Source: Gammaproteobacteria bacterium (lineage in GTDB: Bacteria; Pseudomonadota; Gammaproteobacteria; Pseudomonadales; Azotimanducaceae). Taken from it: DNA of 34,410 nt. Position numbers and translations under genes: made by a program. The notes beneath the pieces were generated by a model. The model saw only the letters and a list, made by a program, of their open reading frames with translations, did not search any database and was not told the DNA's origin. The DNA is taken from assembly GCA_026706665.1 (NCBI GenBank), contig JAPOYI010000180.1:1-34410 (forward strand), in the 5' to 3' direction. Shown in pieces: positions 24,790 through 33,357 of the stretch. Position 1 is the stretch's first letter. Each line of letters begins with the position of its first letter.

Positions 24790-27354
24790 ATGGATGCGTT
24801 GTACGACAGCGTCGCCGCGCTCAATGCGATAGACATGCTGGACACGCAACGAGAGCTGGTCCGGCACGCCTCGGTAGAACTCTCGCCCCGGCAACTGGTA
24901 TCGACGGGCCCGCTCACGGACTACCTGTCCCGCGGAACGCGGGTCTACATCCCATCCATCCCGGGCGCCGCGTGGCGGGAAACCATGGCCGCCTGCCAGC
25001 GCCTCACCGCGGAGGCCATGCTGCCTGTGCCCCACCTGCCCGCACGATTGATGAAGAGCGAGGCGCAACTGGACAACAGGCTGGGCGAACTCGCCGAAGC
25101 AGACGTCAGCGAACTGTTGCTGGTCGCTGGCGACCACGAGCGCGCGGCGGGCCCTTACCGGGATACGCTCGACGTGCTCGAGTCCGGCAAGCTCGTCGAG
25201 CACGGCTTCCGCCGCCTCGGCGTCACCGCTTACCCGGAAGGACATCCCCTGGCGGCGCGCGGGGAACTCGAAGCGGCCCTGTCTCGAAAGATCGCCTACG
25301 CGAGCGCCACCGATACCCATATGTGGATCGTCACGCAGTTCACCTTCGCATCGGCACACGCCATCGCCTGGCTCGCGGCGATGCGGGATCGGGGCTGTCC
25401 GCTGCCGGTCTACATCGGCCTGCCGGGGCCTGCCCGGCTGCGCACCCTGTTGGCGTACGCCGCACACTGCGGCGTACGCGCCTCCGCGCGGGCGCTGACC
25501 CGGCAACCCAGCGTAATACGGTTGCTGAAGAGCTGGTCGCCGGACGAACTGCTGCAGGGGTTGGCGCAATACCGGGTTGAGTCCACCGGCACGACTCTCA
25601 CCGGTATCCATCTGTTTACCTTCGGCGGGCTGCCCCGCACGTCCCGCTGGCTGCGCGCCAACGGGGCGACAACCCGAAATGTTGCCGCTTCCCCCGCAAC
25701 CGCCCCGGAAGTCGCCCGCAATGTTCCCGGTCTGCGTCCCATCATTCCCCTGGCCGAAGCGCGCCTCGGCATCGGGCCGCATCTGCTGACACCCTACGGG
25801 CACTACAAGGCAAAGCTGTCACTCGCCGAGACCGGCCTGGCGCCGAAAAAGGATGGCAAACTGGTGCTGGTCACCGCCATCTCGCCGACCGCCGCCGGCG
25901 AAGGCAAGACCACCACCAGCATCGGGCTCACCGATGCGCTCAACCTGCTCGGCGCGCGGGCCGCGGCCTGTCTGCGCGAACCGTCGCTCGGCCCCTGTTT
26001 CGGAATGAAGGGCGGCGCAACCGGCGGCGGCCGGGCCCGGGTCATGCCGGAGACGGACATCAACCTGCATTTCAACGGCGACATGCACGCCATCTCGACG
26101 GCGCACAACCTGCTCGCCGCCGTTGTCGACAGTCACCTCTACTGGAAAAACCCGCTCGACATCGACCCGGATACGATCTCCTGGCGCCGCGTCATGGACC
26201 TCAACGACCGCGCGTTGCGCGAGGTGGAACTCAACCTCGGCCGCGGCGCCCACCGCTCCAGCGGTTTCGATATCACCGCCGCGTCCGAAGTCATGGCCGT
26301 GCTCTGCCTTGCGAACGACACCGAGGACCTGCAGCAGCGCCTCGGCCGCATCGTCGTCGCCCGCGACCGGAAGGGCGATCCGGTCACGGCCAGTGACCTC
26401 GGCGTCGACGGGGCGATGGCCGCCGTGCTCAGCGATGCCCTGCAACCGAACATCGTGCAAACCCTCGAAGGCAACGTGGCCTTCATTCATGGCGGCCCCT
26501 TCGCCAACATCGCCCACGGCTGCAACTCGGTTGTCGCAACGCGGAGAGCCCTCGGGCTTTCTGACGTAGTGGTCACCGAAGCGGGCTTCGGGGCAGACCT
26601 GGGTGCGGAGAAGTTCCTCGACATCAAGTGCCGCCAATCCGGCCTGCGTCCGGATGCGGCGGTGCTGGTGTGCACGGTCCGGGCACTCAAGCTGCACGGT
26701 GGAGCCGAGCAGCGCGACCTCGAGAAACCGGACGCGGCAGCCGTTCGCGCCGGGGCGCCGAACCTTGGGCGTCATGTCGCAAACCTCAAAAGGTATGGCT
26801 TGAAGCCCGTAATCGCGATCAACCGCTTCGACACGGATACCGACGACGAGATTGCCGCCATTCGGGCGATCGCCAACCAATACGGCATCGAAGCGGTCGT
26901 AGCTACCCATTGGGCGGACGGCGGCGCCGGGGCCACGACGCTGGCTCGTGCCGTGCTCGACAGCTTCGAACAGGGCTCCCCGACGGTCGAACTGCTCTAC
27001 CCGGACGATATTCCCCTGCGGGACAAGATCGAGGCGATCGCGACCGGTCTCTACGGCGCTTCCGGGATATCGGTGAGTTCAACCGCCGCAGGCCAGCTCG
27101 ATGCGTTCGAAAAGCTCGGCTATGGCCATCTTCCGGTCTGCATCGCGAAGACGCAATACAGCTTCTCCGCCGACCCGAAAGCCAGGGGCGCGCCAGAGGG
27201 CCACGTGCTCCCGGTCAGGGAGGCGCGACTCGCCGCCGGGGCCGGATTTGTCGTCGTCATCTGCGGAGACATCATGACGATGCCCGGCCTGCCGCGCCGC
27301 CCCGCCGCCCTCGATGTCGGGGTTGACGCGCAGGGGCAGGTCACCGGACTGTAG
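24790..27354 (+). CDS. Fusion of methylenetetrahydrofolate reductase and formate-tetrahydrofolate ligase
   Basis: One uninterrupted 854-codon frame. Residues about 20-290 are a MetF-type TIM barrel: Glu30 (ASVELSPR), Asp115 in [22 protein letters not shown], Gln183 in VTQFTF, and [10 protein letters not shown]. Residues about 308-854 are a full-length formate-tetrahydrofolate ligase: GHYKAKLSL, the ATP loop [11 protein letters not shown] (366-376), [14 protein letters not shown], and the closing [15 protein letters not shown] short Ala/Thr-rich linker (about 291-308) joins them. In an oxidative direction the first half would turn methyl-THF into methylene-THF, and the second would release formate from 10-formyl-THF with ATP formation. 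The step between, normally done by FolD, is not in the protein. The gene starts 5 nt after the demethylase stop. Confidence 0.9.
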   Translation: MDALYDSVAALNAIDMLDTQRELVRHASVELSPRQLVSTGPLTDYLSRGTRVYIPSIPGAAWRETMAACQRLTAEAMLPVPHLPARLMKSEAQLDNRLGELAEADVSELLLVAGDHERAAGPYRDTLDVLESGKLVEHGFRRLGVTAYPEGHPLAARGELEAALSRKIAYASATDTHMWIVTQFTFASAHAIAWLAAMRDRGCPLPVYIGLPGPARLRTLLAYAAHCGVRASARALTRQPSVIRLLKSWSPDELLQGLAQYRVESTGTTLTGIHLFTFGGLPRTSRWLRANGATTRNVAASPATAPEVARNVPGLRPIIPLAEARLGIGPHLLTPYGHYKAKLSLAETGLAPKKDGKLVLVTAISPTAAGEGKTTTSIGLTDALNLLGARAAACLREPSLGPCFGMKGGATGGGRARVMPETDINLHFNGDMHAISTAHNLLAAVVDSHLYWKNPLDIDPDTISWRRVMDLNDRALREVELNLGRGAHRSSGFDITAASEVMAVLCLANDTEDLQQRLGRIVVARDRKGDPVTASDLGVDGAMAAVLSDALQPNIVQTLEGNVAFIHGGPFANIAHGCNSVVATRRALGLSDVVVTEAGFGADLGAEKFLDIKCRQSGLRPDAAVLVCTVRALKLHGGAEQRDLEKPDAAAVRAGAPNLGRHVANLKRYGLKPVIAINRFDTDTDDEIAAIRAIANQYGIEAVVATHWADGGAGATTLARAVLDSFEQGSPTVELLYPDDIPLRDKIEAIATGLYGASGISVSSTAAGQLDAFEKLGYGHLPVCIAKTQYSFSADPKARGAPEGHVLPVREARLAAGAGFVVVICGDIMTMPGLPRRPAALDVGVDAQGQVTGL

Positions 27355-27372
27355 CCCGCCGGTTCTCGCAGC

Positions 27373-28203
27373 GTGAACACGGCGGTGGCGTTCGAACGTT
27401 GGAGACCCGGAACAACGCCACGGCGCTTAAGCGAAACATTGTTCGACGGCGCATTGATCGTATTCGACGGCCTGAGGCCCGTCGCGCGACTGGTGGACCG
27501 CGTGCGGGCAATCCTCGCGGAGACCTTCGAGACGGAGGAATCCGCCGTCGCCGAGCGCCACCTGTCTGCCGTGACATTTCGCCGCCTGGCAATACAGGCG
27601 CGCGAGGCGGTCGCCACCGATGCGGCCGTTGTCCGGCATTGGTGGGACGCGCTGGCGGTGATCGGCTACCGGCGGGAGGCGACCTGGCTCGACCAGATCC
27701 GGTTGCGCGTCGTCCCGTCACGGGGCGATATCGAACACCAGCGCCTGCAGGCGGTGCCCCCGCACAGGGATACGTGGGGATCCGGCATCATGGCCCAGAT
27801 CAACTGGTGGTTGCCGCTGTATCCACTGGCCGAGAGCAGCACGATGTTGCTCTGGCCGGACGTCTTTCGTCATCCCATCGCGAACAATAGCGGTGAGTGG
27901 AGCTTCGAAGCGTTCAGGAACGGCAGAGAGAACGGCTATCCGCTGCTTCCGGTTGCCTGCAGGCGCCCCGTCCAGCCCCGGGCGCCCGTGCTCATCGAGC
28001 CCGGCCAACTGTTAGGCTTTTCGGCTGCGCACCTGCACGCTGGTGTGAGCGATGCATCGGGGCGGACCCGCTTCGGCGTCGATACGCGCTCGGTGTGGGA
28101 ACCGGACCGCAGCGCGGGCCGCGGCGCGCCGAACGTGGACGGCGCGGCCCGGGAAGAGATGTGGCGCTGGTTCCGCCCGCCAAGGGTCAACGGGGAACGG
28201 TAG
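27373..28203 (+). CDS. 2-oxoglutarate/Fe(II) oxygenase-like protein
   Basis: A 276-aa protein whose centre resembles PhyH-like non-haem iron oxygenases. The iron triad is probably His131 and Asp133 (PPHRDTWG) with His220 or His222 (FSAAHLHAGV). Arg233 (GRTRFGVDTR) would bind 2-oxoglutarate. The segment AQINWWLPLYPL between them fits the double-stranded beta-helix. The start is GTG; no strong ribosome binding site is seen. It lies 18 nt after the fusion gene and directly abuts the dehydrogenase gene (TAG then ATG), so it belongs to the operon. A role in oxidative demethylation or hydroxylation of the methylated substrate is plausible but inferred. The N-terminal 80 residues have no recognised motif. 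Confidence 0.65.
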   Translation: MNTAVAFERWRPGTTPRRLSETLFDGALIVFDGLRPVARLVDRVRAILAETFETEESAVAERHLSAVTFRRLAIQAREAVATDAAVVRHWWDALAVIGYRREATWLDQIRLRVVPSRGDIEHQRLQAVPPHRDTWGSGIMAQINWWLPLYPLAESSTMLLWPDVFRHPIANNSGEWSFEAFRNGRENGYPLLPVACRRPVQPRAPVLIEPGQLLGFSAAHLHAGVSDASGRTRFGVDTRSVWEPDRSAGRGAPNVDGAAREEMWRWFRPPRVNGER

Positions 28204-30636
28204 ATGGCGCAACATGCCAGAGTCGTGGTCATCGGCGGCGGAGTCGTCGGCGTCGCGACGCTCTATCACCTGGCGGCCAAGGGCTGGTCGGACGTGGCGC
28301 TGCTGGAGCGCAAGGAACTGACGTCCGGGGCGACCTGGCACGCCGCCGGCCTGTTGCCGCTGTTCAACATGAGCTACTCGGTGGGTCAGATTCACAAGTA
28401 CTCGGTGAATCTCTACCGCCGGCTCGCGGAGGAGACCGGCGACGACGTGGGTCTGCGCACCGTCGGCAACATACGCCTCGCCATGACGCCGGACCGGATG
28501 GACGAATACCGCCAGTACGCCGGCGTCGCCAAAACGATCGGCGTCAACGTCGAGTACCTCACCCCCGACGAGGTCTGCGAGATCTGGCCACTGGCGGTCA
28601 CCGACGGCCTCATCGGCGCCATCCGCCACCCCGACGACGGTTACATTCAGCCCGCCGATCTCACTCAGGCCCTGGCCCGGGGCGCCCGCGCCAGGGGCGC
28701 GGTAATCCATCGCCAGACCTGCGTGACGGGTATCGAACAGACTTCCAGCGGCGAGTGGCTCGTGCGGACCGACAAAAGCGACTGGATCGCCGAGCACGTC
28801 GTCTCCGCCACGGGCAACTTCGCGCGGCGCACCGGCGCCATGATCGGCCTCGATATCCCGGTGCTGCCGGTACAGCACCAGTACATCGTCACCGAGACGC
28901 ATCCCGATATCCTTGCCCGACACGCTGAGGGTTGGCCGGAGATGGGCGTCTTGCGCGAATCCGACGGCTCCTGGTACATGCGCGAAGAAGCCGGCGGGCT
29001 GCTGCTCGGGCCGTACGAGAAAGGAGCTCCAGCGTGCTACCTGGACGGCCCGGACGCAGAGAGCGAGTACGAACTCTTCAACGACGACATCGACCGCCTG
29101 ATGCCGCACATCGAGTCGGCCATTCACCGCGTGCCCGCGTTCGCCGAGTTGGGCATCAAGCAGGTCTACAACGGCGCCATCGCCTATACCCCCGATGGCA
29201 GCCCCATCATCGGGCCGGCCTGGGACAGGCGCAATTTCTGGCTCAACGAGGGCCACAGCTTCGGCATCACCGCCGCCGCCGGCGCAGGCTGGCAGCTTGC
29301 CGAGTGGATCGTCGAAGGCGAGCCCACCATCGACATGCTCGGCGTCGACCCGCGCCGTTTCGGCGACTACGCCACCGGCGCCTATCTCAAGACCAAGAAC
29401 GAAGAGGCCTACGCCAACGTGTTCACGGTGCACTATCCCGACGAGGAGCGGCCCGCCGCGCGACCGCTGCGCACGGCTCCGTGCTACGGGCGGATGCGGG
29501 ACCTGGGCGCGGTGTTCGGGCAGAAGTTCGGCTGGGAGCGGCCGAACTGGTTCGCGCCGGAGGGCGTCGCCCAGGAAGACCACTGGTCGTTCCGCCGCTC
29601 GCGCTGGTTCGAGCCCGTGGGCGAAGAATGCCGCAACGTTCGCGACAACGTCGGCCTGCTCGACATGACCGCCTTTGCCAAGGCCCGTGTCAGCGGTCCG
29701 GGCGCCGCGGCGTTTCTCGACGGTTTCGTCGCCAATCGCCTGCCGAGGACGGGCCGCATCGGCCTCTGCCACGCGCTCAACTCGCTGGGCGGCGTGCACT
29801 CCGAGTTCACCATCCACCGGGAGGCGGCGGATCGCTTCTACCTGGTTTCGGCCGGGGCCTTCCAGCGGCTGGACCACGACTTTCTGCGGCGCCAGATGCC
29901 GACGGATGGATCGGTCATTTTCGAGAACCTCACGGCCGCCATGGGCGTGCTGGTCATCGCCGGACCGAAATCCCGCGAACTCCTTTCTCGCGTCTGCGAC
30001 ACCGACCTCGGGAACGCCGCGTTCCGTTGGCTGACCGGCAAGGACGCGACCATCGGCCTCGCGCCCGTAAAGCTCCTGCGGCTCAATTTCGTCGGCGAAC
30101 TCGGCTGGGAGATCCACCACGGCATCGAGTACCAGAACACCATCTTCGACGCGCTGATGGAGGCCGGGACCGACCTGGGCTTGAGGCCCTTCGGCATCCG
30201 CGCCATGGACTCGCTCCGCGTCGAGAAGTCCTACCGCATGATCGGCTCGGAAATGTCCATCGAGTACGCGGCCCTGGAATCCGGCCTCGACCGATTCGTT
30301 CGCCTCGACAAGGGCGACTTCGTGGGCCGCGCCGGACTCCTCGAATGGCACCAGCGCGGATTCGCCAACTGTTTCGTCACGCTGGCGGTGGACGGTCCGG
30401 AAGATGCCGATCCCATCGGCAACAACCCGCTTTACGTCGACGGGCGGATGGTCGGCAGGGCTACCAGCGGCAACTACGGCTTCCGGCTCGAGCAGTCCAT
30501 CGCGCTGGCGATGGTGCGCCCGGAGCTCGCCGAGATCGGCACCGCGGTCGACATCGAGATTCTCGGCGAGAGATACCCCGCACGCGTGGTGCAGGAAAGT
30601 CCCTGGGATCCCGACAACGCGCGGTTGCGCGCGTGA
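28204..30636 (+). CDS. Dimethylglycine/sarcosine dehydrogenase-like flavoprotein with GcvT domain
   Basis: An 810-aa protein with the DMGDH/SARDH layout. An N-terminal DAO-type FAD domain carries VVVIGGGVVGVATLYHL with Gly11, Gly13 and Gly16. His46 in GATWHAAG is at the site of covalent FAD attachment in mitochondrial dimethylglycine and sarcosine dehydrogenases. An FAO_M linker (about 375-430) follows, then a GcvT fold (about 435-700) and GCV_T_C (about 715-800). Known relatives oxidatively demethylate dimethylglycine or sarcosine and pass the one-carbon unit to THF as methylene-THF. That product can enter the same folate pool as the fusion enzyme. The stop TGA shares its last base with the first unit of the 44-bp repeat array. 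Confidence 0.9.
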   Translation: MAQHARVVVIGGGVVGVATLYHLAAKGWSDVALLERKELTSGATWHAAGLLPLFNMSYSVGQIHKYSVNLYRRLAEETGDDVGLRTVGNIRLAMTPDRMDEYRQYAGVAKTIGVNVEYLTPDEVCEIWPLAVTDGLIGAIRHPDDGYIQPADLTQALARGARARGAVIHRQTCVTGIEQTSSGEWLVRTDKSDWIAEHVVSATGNFARRTGAMIGLDIPVLPVQHQYIVTETHPDILARHAEGWPEMGVLRESDGSWYMREEAGGLLLGPYEKGAPACYLDGPDAESEYELFNDDIDRLMPHIESAIHRVPAFAELGIKQVYNGAIAYTPDGSPIIGPAWDRRNFWLNEGHSFGITAAAGAGWQLAEWIVEGEPTIDMLGVDPRRFGDYATGAYLKTKNEEAYANVFTVHYPDEERPAARPLRTAPCYGRMRDLGAVFGQKFGWERPNWFAPEGVAQEDHWSFRRSRWFEPVGEECRNVRDNVGLLDMTAFAKARVSGPGAAAFLDGFVANRLPRTGRIGLCHALNSLGGVHSEFTIHREAADRFYLVSAGAFQRLDHDFLRRQMPTDGSVIFENLTAAMGVLVIAGPKSRELLSRVCDTDLGNAAFRWLTGKDATIGLAPVKLLRLNFVGELGWEIHHGIEYQNTIFDALMEAGTDLGLRPFGIRAMDSLRVEKSYRMIGSEMSIEYAALESGLDRFVRLDKGDFVGRAGLLEWHQRGFANCFVTLAVDGPEDADPIGNNPLYVDGRMVGRATSGNYGFRLEQSIALAMVRPELAEIGTAVDIEILGERYPARVVQESPWDPDNARLRA

Positions 30637-31070
30637 GAGCCTTCAGCCGGGGAGCGCGAGGGGCACCCCTCGCATGAAAAGAGCCTTCAGCCGGGGAGCG
30701 CGAGGGGCACCCCTCGCATGAAAAGAGCCTTCAGCCGGGGAGCGCGAGGGGCACCCCTCGCATGAAAAGAGCCTTCAGCCGGGGAGCGCGAGGGGCACCC
30801 CTCGCATGAAAAGAGCCTTCAGCCGGGGAGCGCGAGGGGCACCCCTCGCATGAAAAGAGCCTTCAGCCGGGGAGCGCGAGGGGGAACCCTCGCATGAAAA
30901 GAGCCTTCAGCCGGGGAGCGCGAGGGGGAACCCTCGCATGAAAAGAGCCTTCAGCCGGGGAGCGCGAGGGGGAACCCTCGCATGAAAAGAGCCTTCAGCC
31001 GGGGAGCGCGAGGGGGAACCCTCGCATGAAAAGAGCCTTCAGCCGGGGAGCGCGAGGGGGAACCCCTCGC
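30636..31070 (+). repeat. Array of ten 44-bp tandem repeats with hairpins
   Basis: Units begin at 30636, 30680, 30724, 30768, 30812, 30856, 30900, 30944, 30988 and 31032 (the last partial). Each starts AGAGCCTTCAGCCGGGGAGC and then forms a hairpin at unit positions 21-38. In units 1-5 the stem GCGAGGG/CCCTCGC closes on GCAC; in units 6-9 it closes on GGAA, a GNRA-type loop. Unit 10 has GCGAGGGG-GAA-CCCCTCGC. Apart from the loop, units 1-9 are identical. The array fills the gap between the dehydrogenase and the MttB-like gene. Units 1-9 end in CATGAAA, creating a start codon that overlaps the preceding mini-ORF stop (ATGA). Confidence 0.97.
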
Positions 31071-31118
31071 ACGAGAGCCGCCCGTGGGGATTCGATAAGC
31101 TATAGCTCCAGCGTCTAG
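30674..31118 (+). other. Chain of nine overlapping mini-ORFs inside the repeat array
   Basis: ATG codons occur every 44 nt from 30674 to 31026. The first four frames encode MKRAFSRGARGAPLA, and the next four MKRAFSRGARGGTLA. Each stops at a TGA that overlaps the next ATG (ATGA), because 48 nt of frame minus a 4-nt overlap equals the 44-nt period. The ninth runs 30 codons to a TAG at 31116-31118. That TAG overlaps the GGGAG ribosome binding site of the MttB-like gene. No ribosome binding site other than the repeated GGGGAGCG is seen. Whether these frames are translated is unknown, and they may be a by-product of the repeat. Confidence 0.45.
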
Positions 31119-31129
31119 GGAGAACTGCC

Positions 31130-32671
31130 ATGGCAAGACGATCAGGCGGTAGACGGGCGCGCAAGGCCCAGCGCGCCGCGCCCCTGGCCGAAGCGGCCAA
31201 GCCGGTCCGGCCGGGACACATCGGCGGACAGTTCCAGCCCCTGTCCGCGGACGGCGTCGAGGCCATCGTGGAAAACGCGTTCAGGATCCTGGACCGTGTG
31301 GGTTTCGCCGACGCCACGCCCCGCTGCATCGAAACCTGCACCGCGGTCGGCGCCGTGCTCGGCGACGACGGGCGTCTGCGCATGCCGCGAAGCCTGGTCG
31401 AACGGACGTTGCAGCTTGCCCGCCGGAACCTGGTGCTGCACGGCCAGGACCCGCGGTGGGACCTGAGCTTAAGCGGCGCGAAGGTGCACTTCTCCACCGC
31501 CGGCGCCGCGGTCATGGTGGCGGACTCGGACAACGACCTTTACCGGGACTCCGAGGCGCAGGATCTCTACGACATGGCGCGCATCGCGGACACCTGCGAG
31601 CACATTCACATGTTTCAGCGGACCTGTGTTCCCCGGGACGTTCCCGACAACTACGCGCTGGATATCAATACGCTCTACTGCTGCGTGATGGGCACCAGCA
31701 AGCACGTCGGTTCGAGCTGGACCATCGGTCCGCACGTCGAGAAGAGCCTCGAGATGCTGCACATGATCGCGGGCGGCGAAGCTGAGTGGCGGGCGCGCCC
31801 CTTCGTTAGCCAGTCCAACTGCTTCGTCGTGCCGCCGCTCAAGTTCGCCACCGATGCCCTCGAATGCCTGCGCGTCGCGGTCGAGGGCGGCATGCCGGTA
31901 TTGCTGCTGTCGGCGGGCCAGGCCGGCGCGACGGCGCCCGCCTATCTTGCCGGGACGGTCTCCCAGGCCTGGGCGGAGTGCCTCGGCGGACTGGTCTACG
32001 TGAACGCCATCGAACCCGGCGCGCCGGCGATTCTCGGCGCCTGGCCGTTCGTCTCGGACCTGCGCACCGGGGCGATGAGCGGTGGCTCGCCAGAGCAGGG
32101 CCTGCTATCCGCCGCCTGCGCCCAGGTCGGCAACCACCTCGACCTGCCCTTCGGCACCGCCTGCGGCATGAGCGATGCCAAGTTTCCGGACTTTCAGGCG
32201 GGCGCGGAACGTGGTTCAACGGTGCTGGCAGCCGCTCTGTCCGGGGCGAACATCGTCTATGAAGCCGCGGGCATGTACGCCAGCCTGTTGGGCACTTGCC
32301 CTGAGAGCCTGGTGCTGGACAACGACCTGCTTGGCGCTGTCGGGCGCGCTACCCGCGGGATCGAGGTTAACTCCGACACGTTGAGCTTCGCCGAGATCGA
32401 ACAGATCTGCAGCAGCGGAGAAGGCCATTACCTGGGATCCGCGAACACCCTGCAGGTGATGCAGAGCGAGTACTTCTATCCGGACTTCAGCGACCGCACC
32501 AGCCCCAACGTCTGGGAGGAACTGGGCAAGCCGGTGCTGCTGCAGGAGGCAATCAAGAAGACGCGGGATATCCTCGCCACCCACGTGCCCCGGCACGTCA
32601 GCGACGAGGTCGACGCGCGAGTGCGGGCGGAGTTTCCAGTCTTTCTTTCTCCTGCGGCGATGGGGCGCTGA
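31130..32671 (+). CDS. MttB-superfamily (trimethylamine/betaine) methyltransferase, non-pyrrolysine
   Basis: A 513-aa TIM-barrel methyltransferase of the MttB superfamily, of normal length. Segments such as FSTAGAAVMVADSD, FVSQSNCFVVPPLKF, ECLRVAVEGGMPV, GAMSGGSPEQGLL and LPFGTACGMSDAKFPD are typical. The frame has no internal TAG, so it is not a pyrrolysine enzyme. Relatives without pyrrolysine demethylate quaternary amines such as glycine betaine, proline betaine or carnitine, giving the methyl to a corrinoid protein. No corrinoid protein gene is present in the window. The start at 31130 is supported by AGGGAG 7 nt upstream. The first 25 residues are basic and atypical. It is probably the end of the methyl-catabolism operon, after the repeat array. 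Confidence 0.88.
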   Translation: MARRSGGRRARKAQRAAPLAEAAKPVRPGHIGGQFQPLSADGVEAIVENAFRILDRVGFADATPRCIETCTAVGAVLGDDGRLRMPRSLVERTLQLARRNLVLHGQDPRWDLSLSGAKVHFSTAGAAVMVADSDNDLYRDSEAQDLYDMARIADTCEHIHMFQRTCVPRDVPDNYALDINTLYCCVMGTSKHVGSSWTIGPHVEKSLEMLHMIAGGEAEWRARPFVSQSNCFVVPPLKFATDALECLRVAVEGGMPVLLLSAGQAGATAPAYLAGTVSQAWAECLGGLVYVNAIEPGAPAILGAWPFVSDLRTGAMSGGSPEQGLLSAACAQVGNHLDLPFGTACGMSDAKFPDFQAGAERGSTVLAAALSGANIVYEAAGMYASLLGTCPESLVLDNDLLGAVGRATRGIEVNSDTLSFAEIEQICSSGEGHYLGSANTLQVMQSEYFYPDFSDRTSPNVWEELGKPVLLQEAIKKTRDILATHVPRHVSDEVDARVRAEFPVFLSPAAMGR

Positions 32672-32697
32672 CCAAGAGTTGACGGCGAAAGGAACAC

Positions 32698-32958
32698 ATG
32701 ACCAAGACCGCTACTGCCCCCTACGACATTGCCAAGCACCTTCGCACACGCGAGGAGATGGCGGCGTACCTGGAAGCCTCCATCGATGAGTCAGGCGGCA
32801 ATGCCACGTTTGTGGCCAATGCGCTCGGCGACATCGCCCGTGCGAAGGGCATGGCGCAGGCGGCGAGCGACGTCGGGCTGTCCGAGGAAAGCCTCCACAA
32901 GGCGCTCTCGGGGGAGCGTAATCCGTCGTTCGAGACCATCAAGGGGCTTCTGGAATGA
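32698..32958 (+). CDS. Orphan HigA-like antidote protein, C-terminally short
   Basis: An 86-aa protein of the HigA-like putative antidote group (TIGR02684 type): the N-terminal IAKHLRTREEMAAYLEAS segment, then an Xre-type helix-turn-helix (about 50-80; MAQAASDVGLSEESLHKALSGERNPSFETI). Family members usually continue for about 10-15 residues past this point; here a stop follows GLLE at once. The upstream gene is the MttB-like methyltransferase, not the usual RelE/HigB-type toxin, so this is an orphan. GGA of AAAGGAACAC serves as ribosome binding site. The stop overlaps the next ATG (ATGA). Confidence 0.75.
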   Translation: MTKTATAPYDIAKHLRTREEMAAYLEASIDESGGNATFVANALGDIARAKGMAQAASDVGLSEESLHKALSGERNPSFETIKGLLE

Positions 32959-33182
32959 GCGAATTCGTGATCTGCATTGACAATCGAAGCAATCCGGCCA
33001 GTCTGATCGTCGGCAAGGCGTACCTCACTGTGGAAGATGACCAAGCACAGGACCGCGGCTTGCTCAGGGTCATGGATGAGGATGCGTCGGAACCGGATGG
33101 CTACCTTTACGCAGCCTCGATGTTCGCGCCCGTGGAGTTGCCCGACATAGCCAAGAGAGCTCTGTTGGCGACCGGTCGCTGA
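32955..33182 (+). CDS. Small acidic protein of unknown function
   Basis: A 75-aa protein (FVICIDNRSNPASLIVGKAY; EDASEPDGYLYAASMFAPVE) that starts within the stop codon of the antidote gene. It looks like a small compact alpha/beta protein without membrane segments. The pattern ICIDN...SL.VGK.Y...DD.A...G..RV.DE...DGYLY....F resembles a recurring short bacterial protein I have no function for. Translational coupling to the antidote suggests that the pair forms one unit, perhaps replacing a lost toxin. Confidence 0.65.
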   Translation: MSEFVICIDNRSNPASLIVGKAYLTVEDDQAQDRGLLRVMDEDASEPDGYLYAASMFAPVELPDIAKRALLATGR

Positions 33183-33357
33183 CAGCAGCCAAGGTTTCTC
33201 GCGACGAGGCGAATGTCCAACAGGGCTGGTCCCGCTTGAGGAGGCTTTATTTTCGTGTCGTGTACACCACGAACGTTTCGTCATCGCGGTCTTCGTCCTT
33301 CGTTGTGGGAATGCAGCACCGGACCGCAATTGCCAGCGGTCCGTGCGGAGCGAAGGT

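Noticed and set aside
28012-30351. Long minus-strand frame opposite the dehydrogenase gene
   Set aside because: Antisense shadow of a well-supported DMGDH-type gene, with no motifs.
30636-31070. CRISPR array
   Set aside because: The units are directly abutting 44-bp tandem copies with no unique spacers, and no cas genes are nearby.
30951-31136. Minus-strand frame across the repeat array
   Set aside because: It is made of the repeat itself (short runs such as MRGFPLALPG) and has no independent support.
31130-32671. Pyrrolysine-containing trimethylamine methyltransferase
   Set aside because: The frame is continuous and needs no amber read-through, and no pyl genes are visible. It belongs to the non-pyrrolysine MttB branch.
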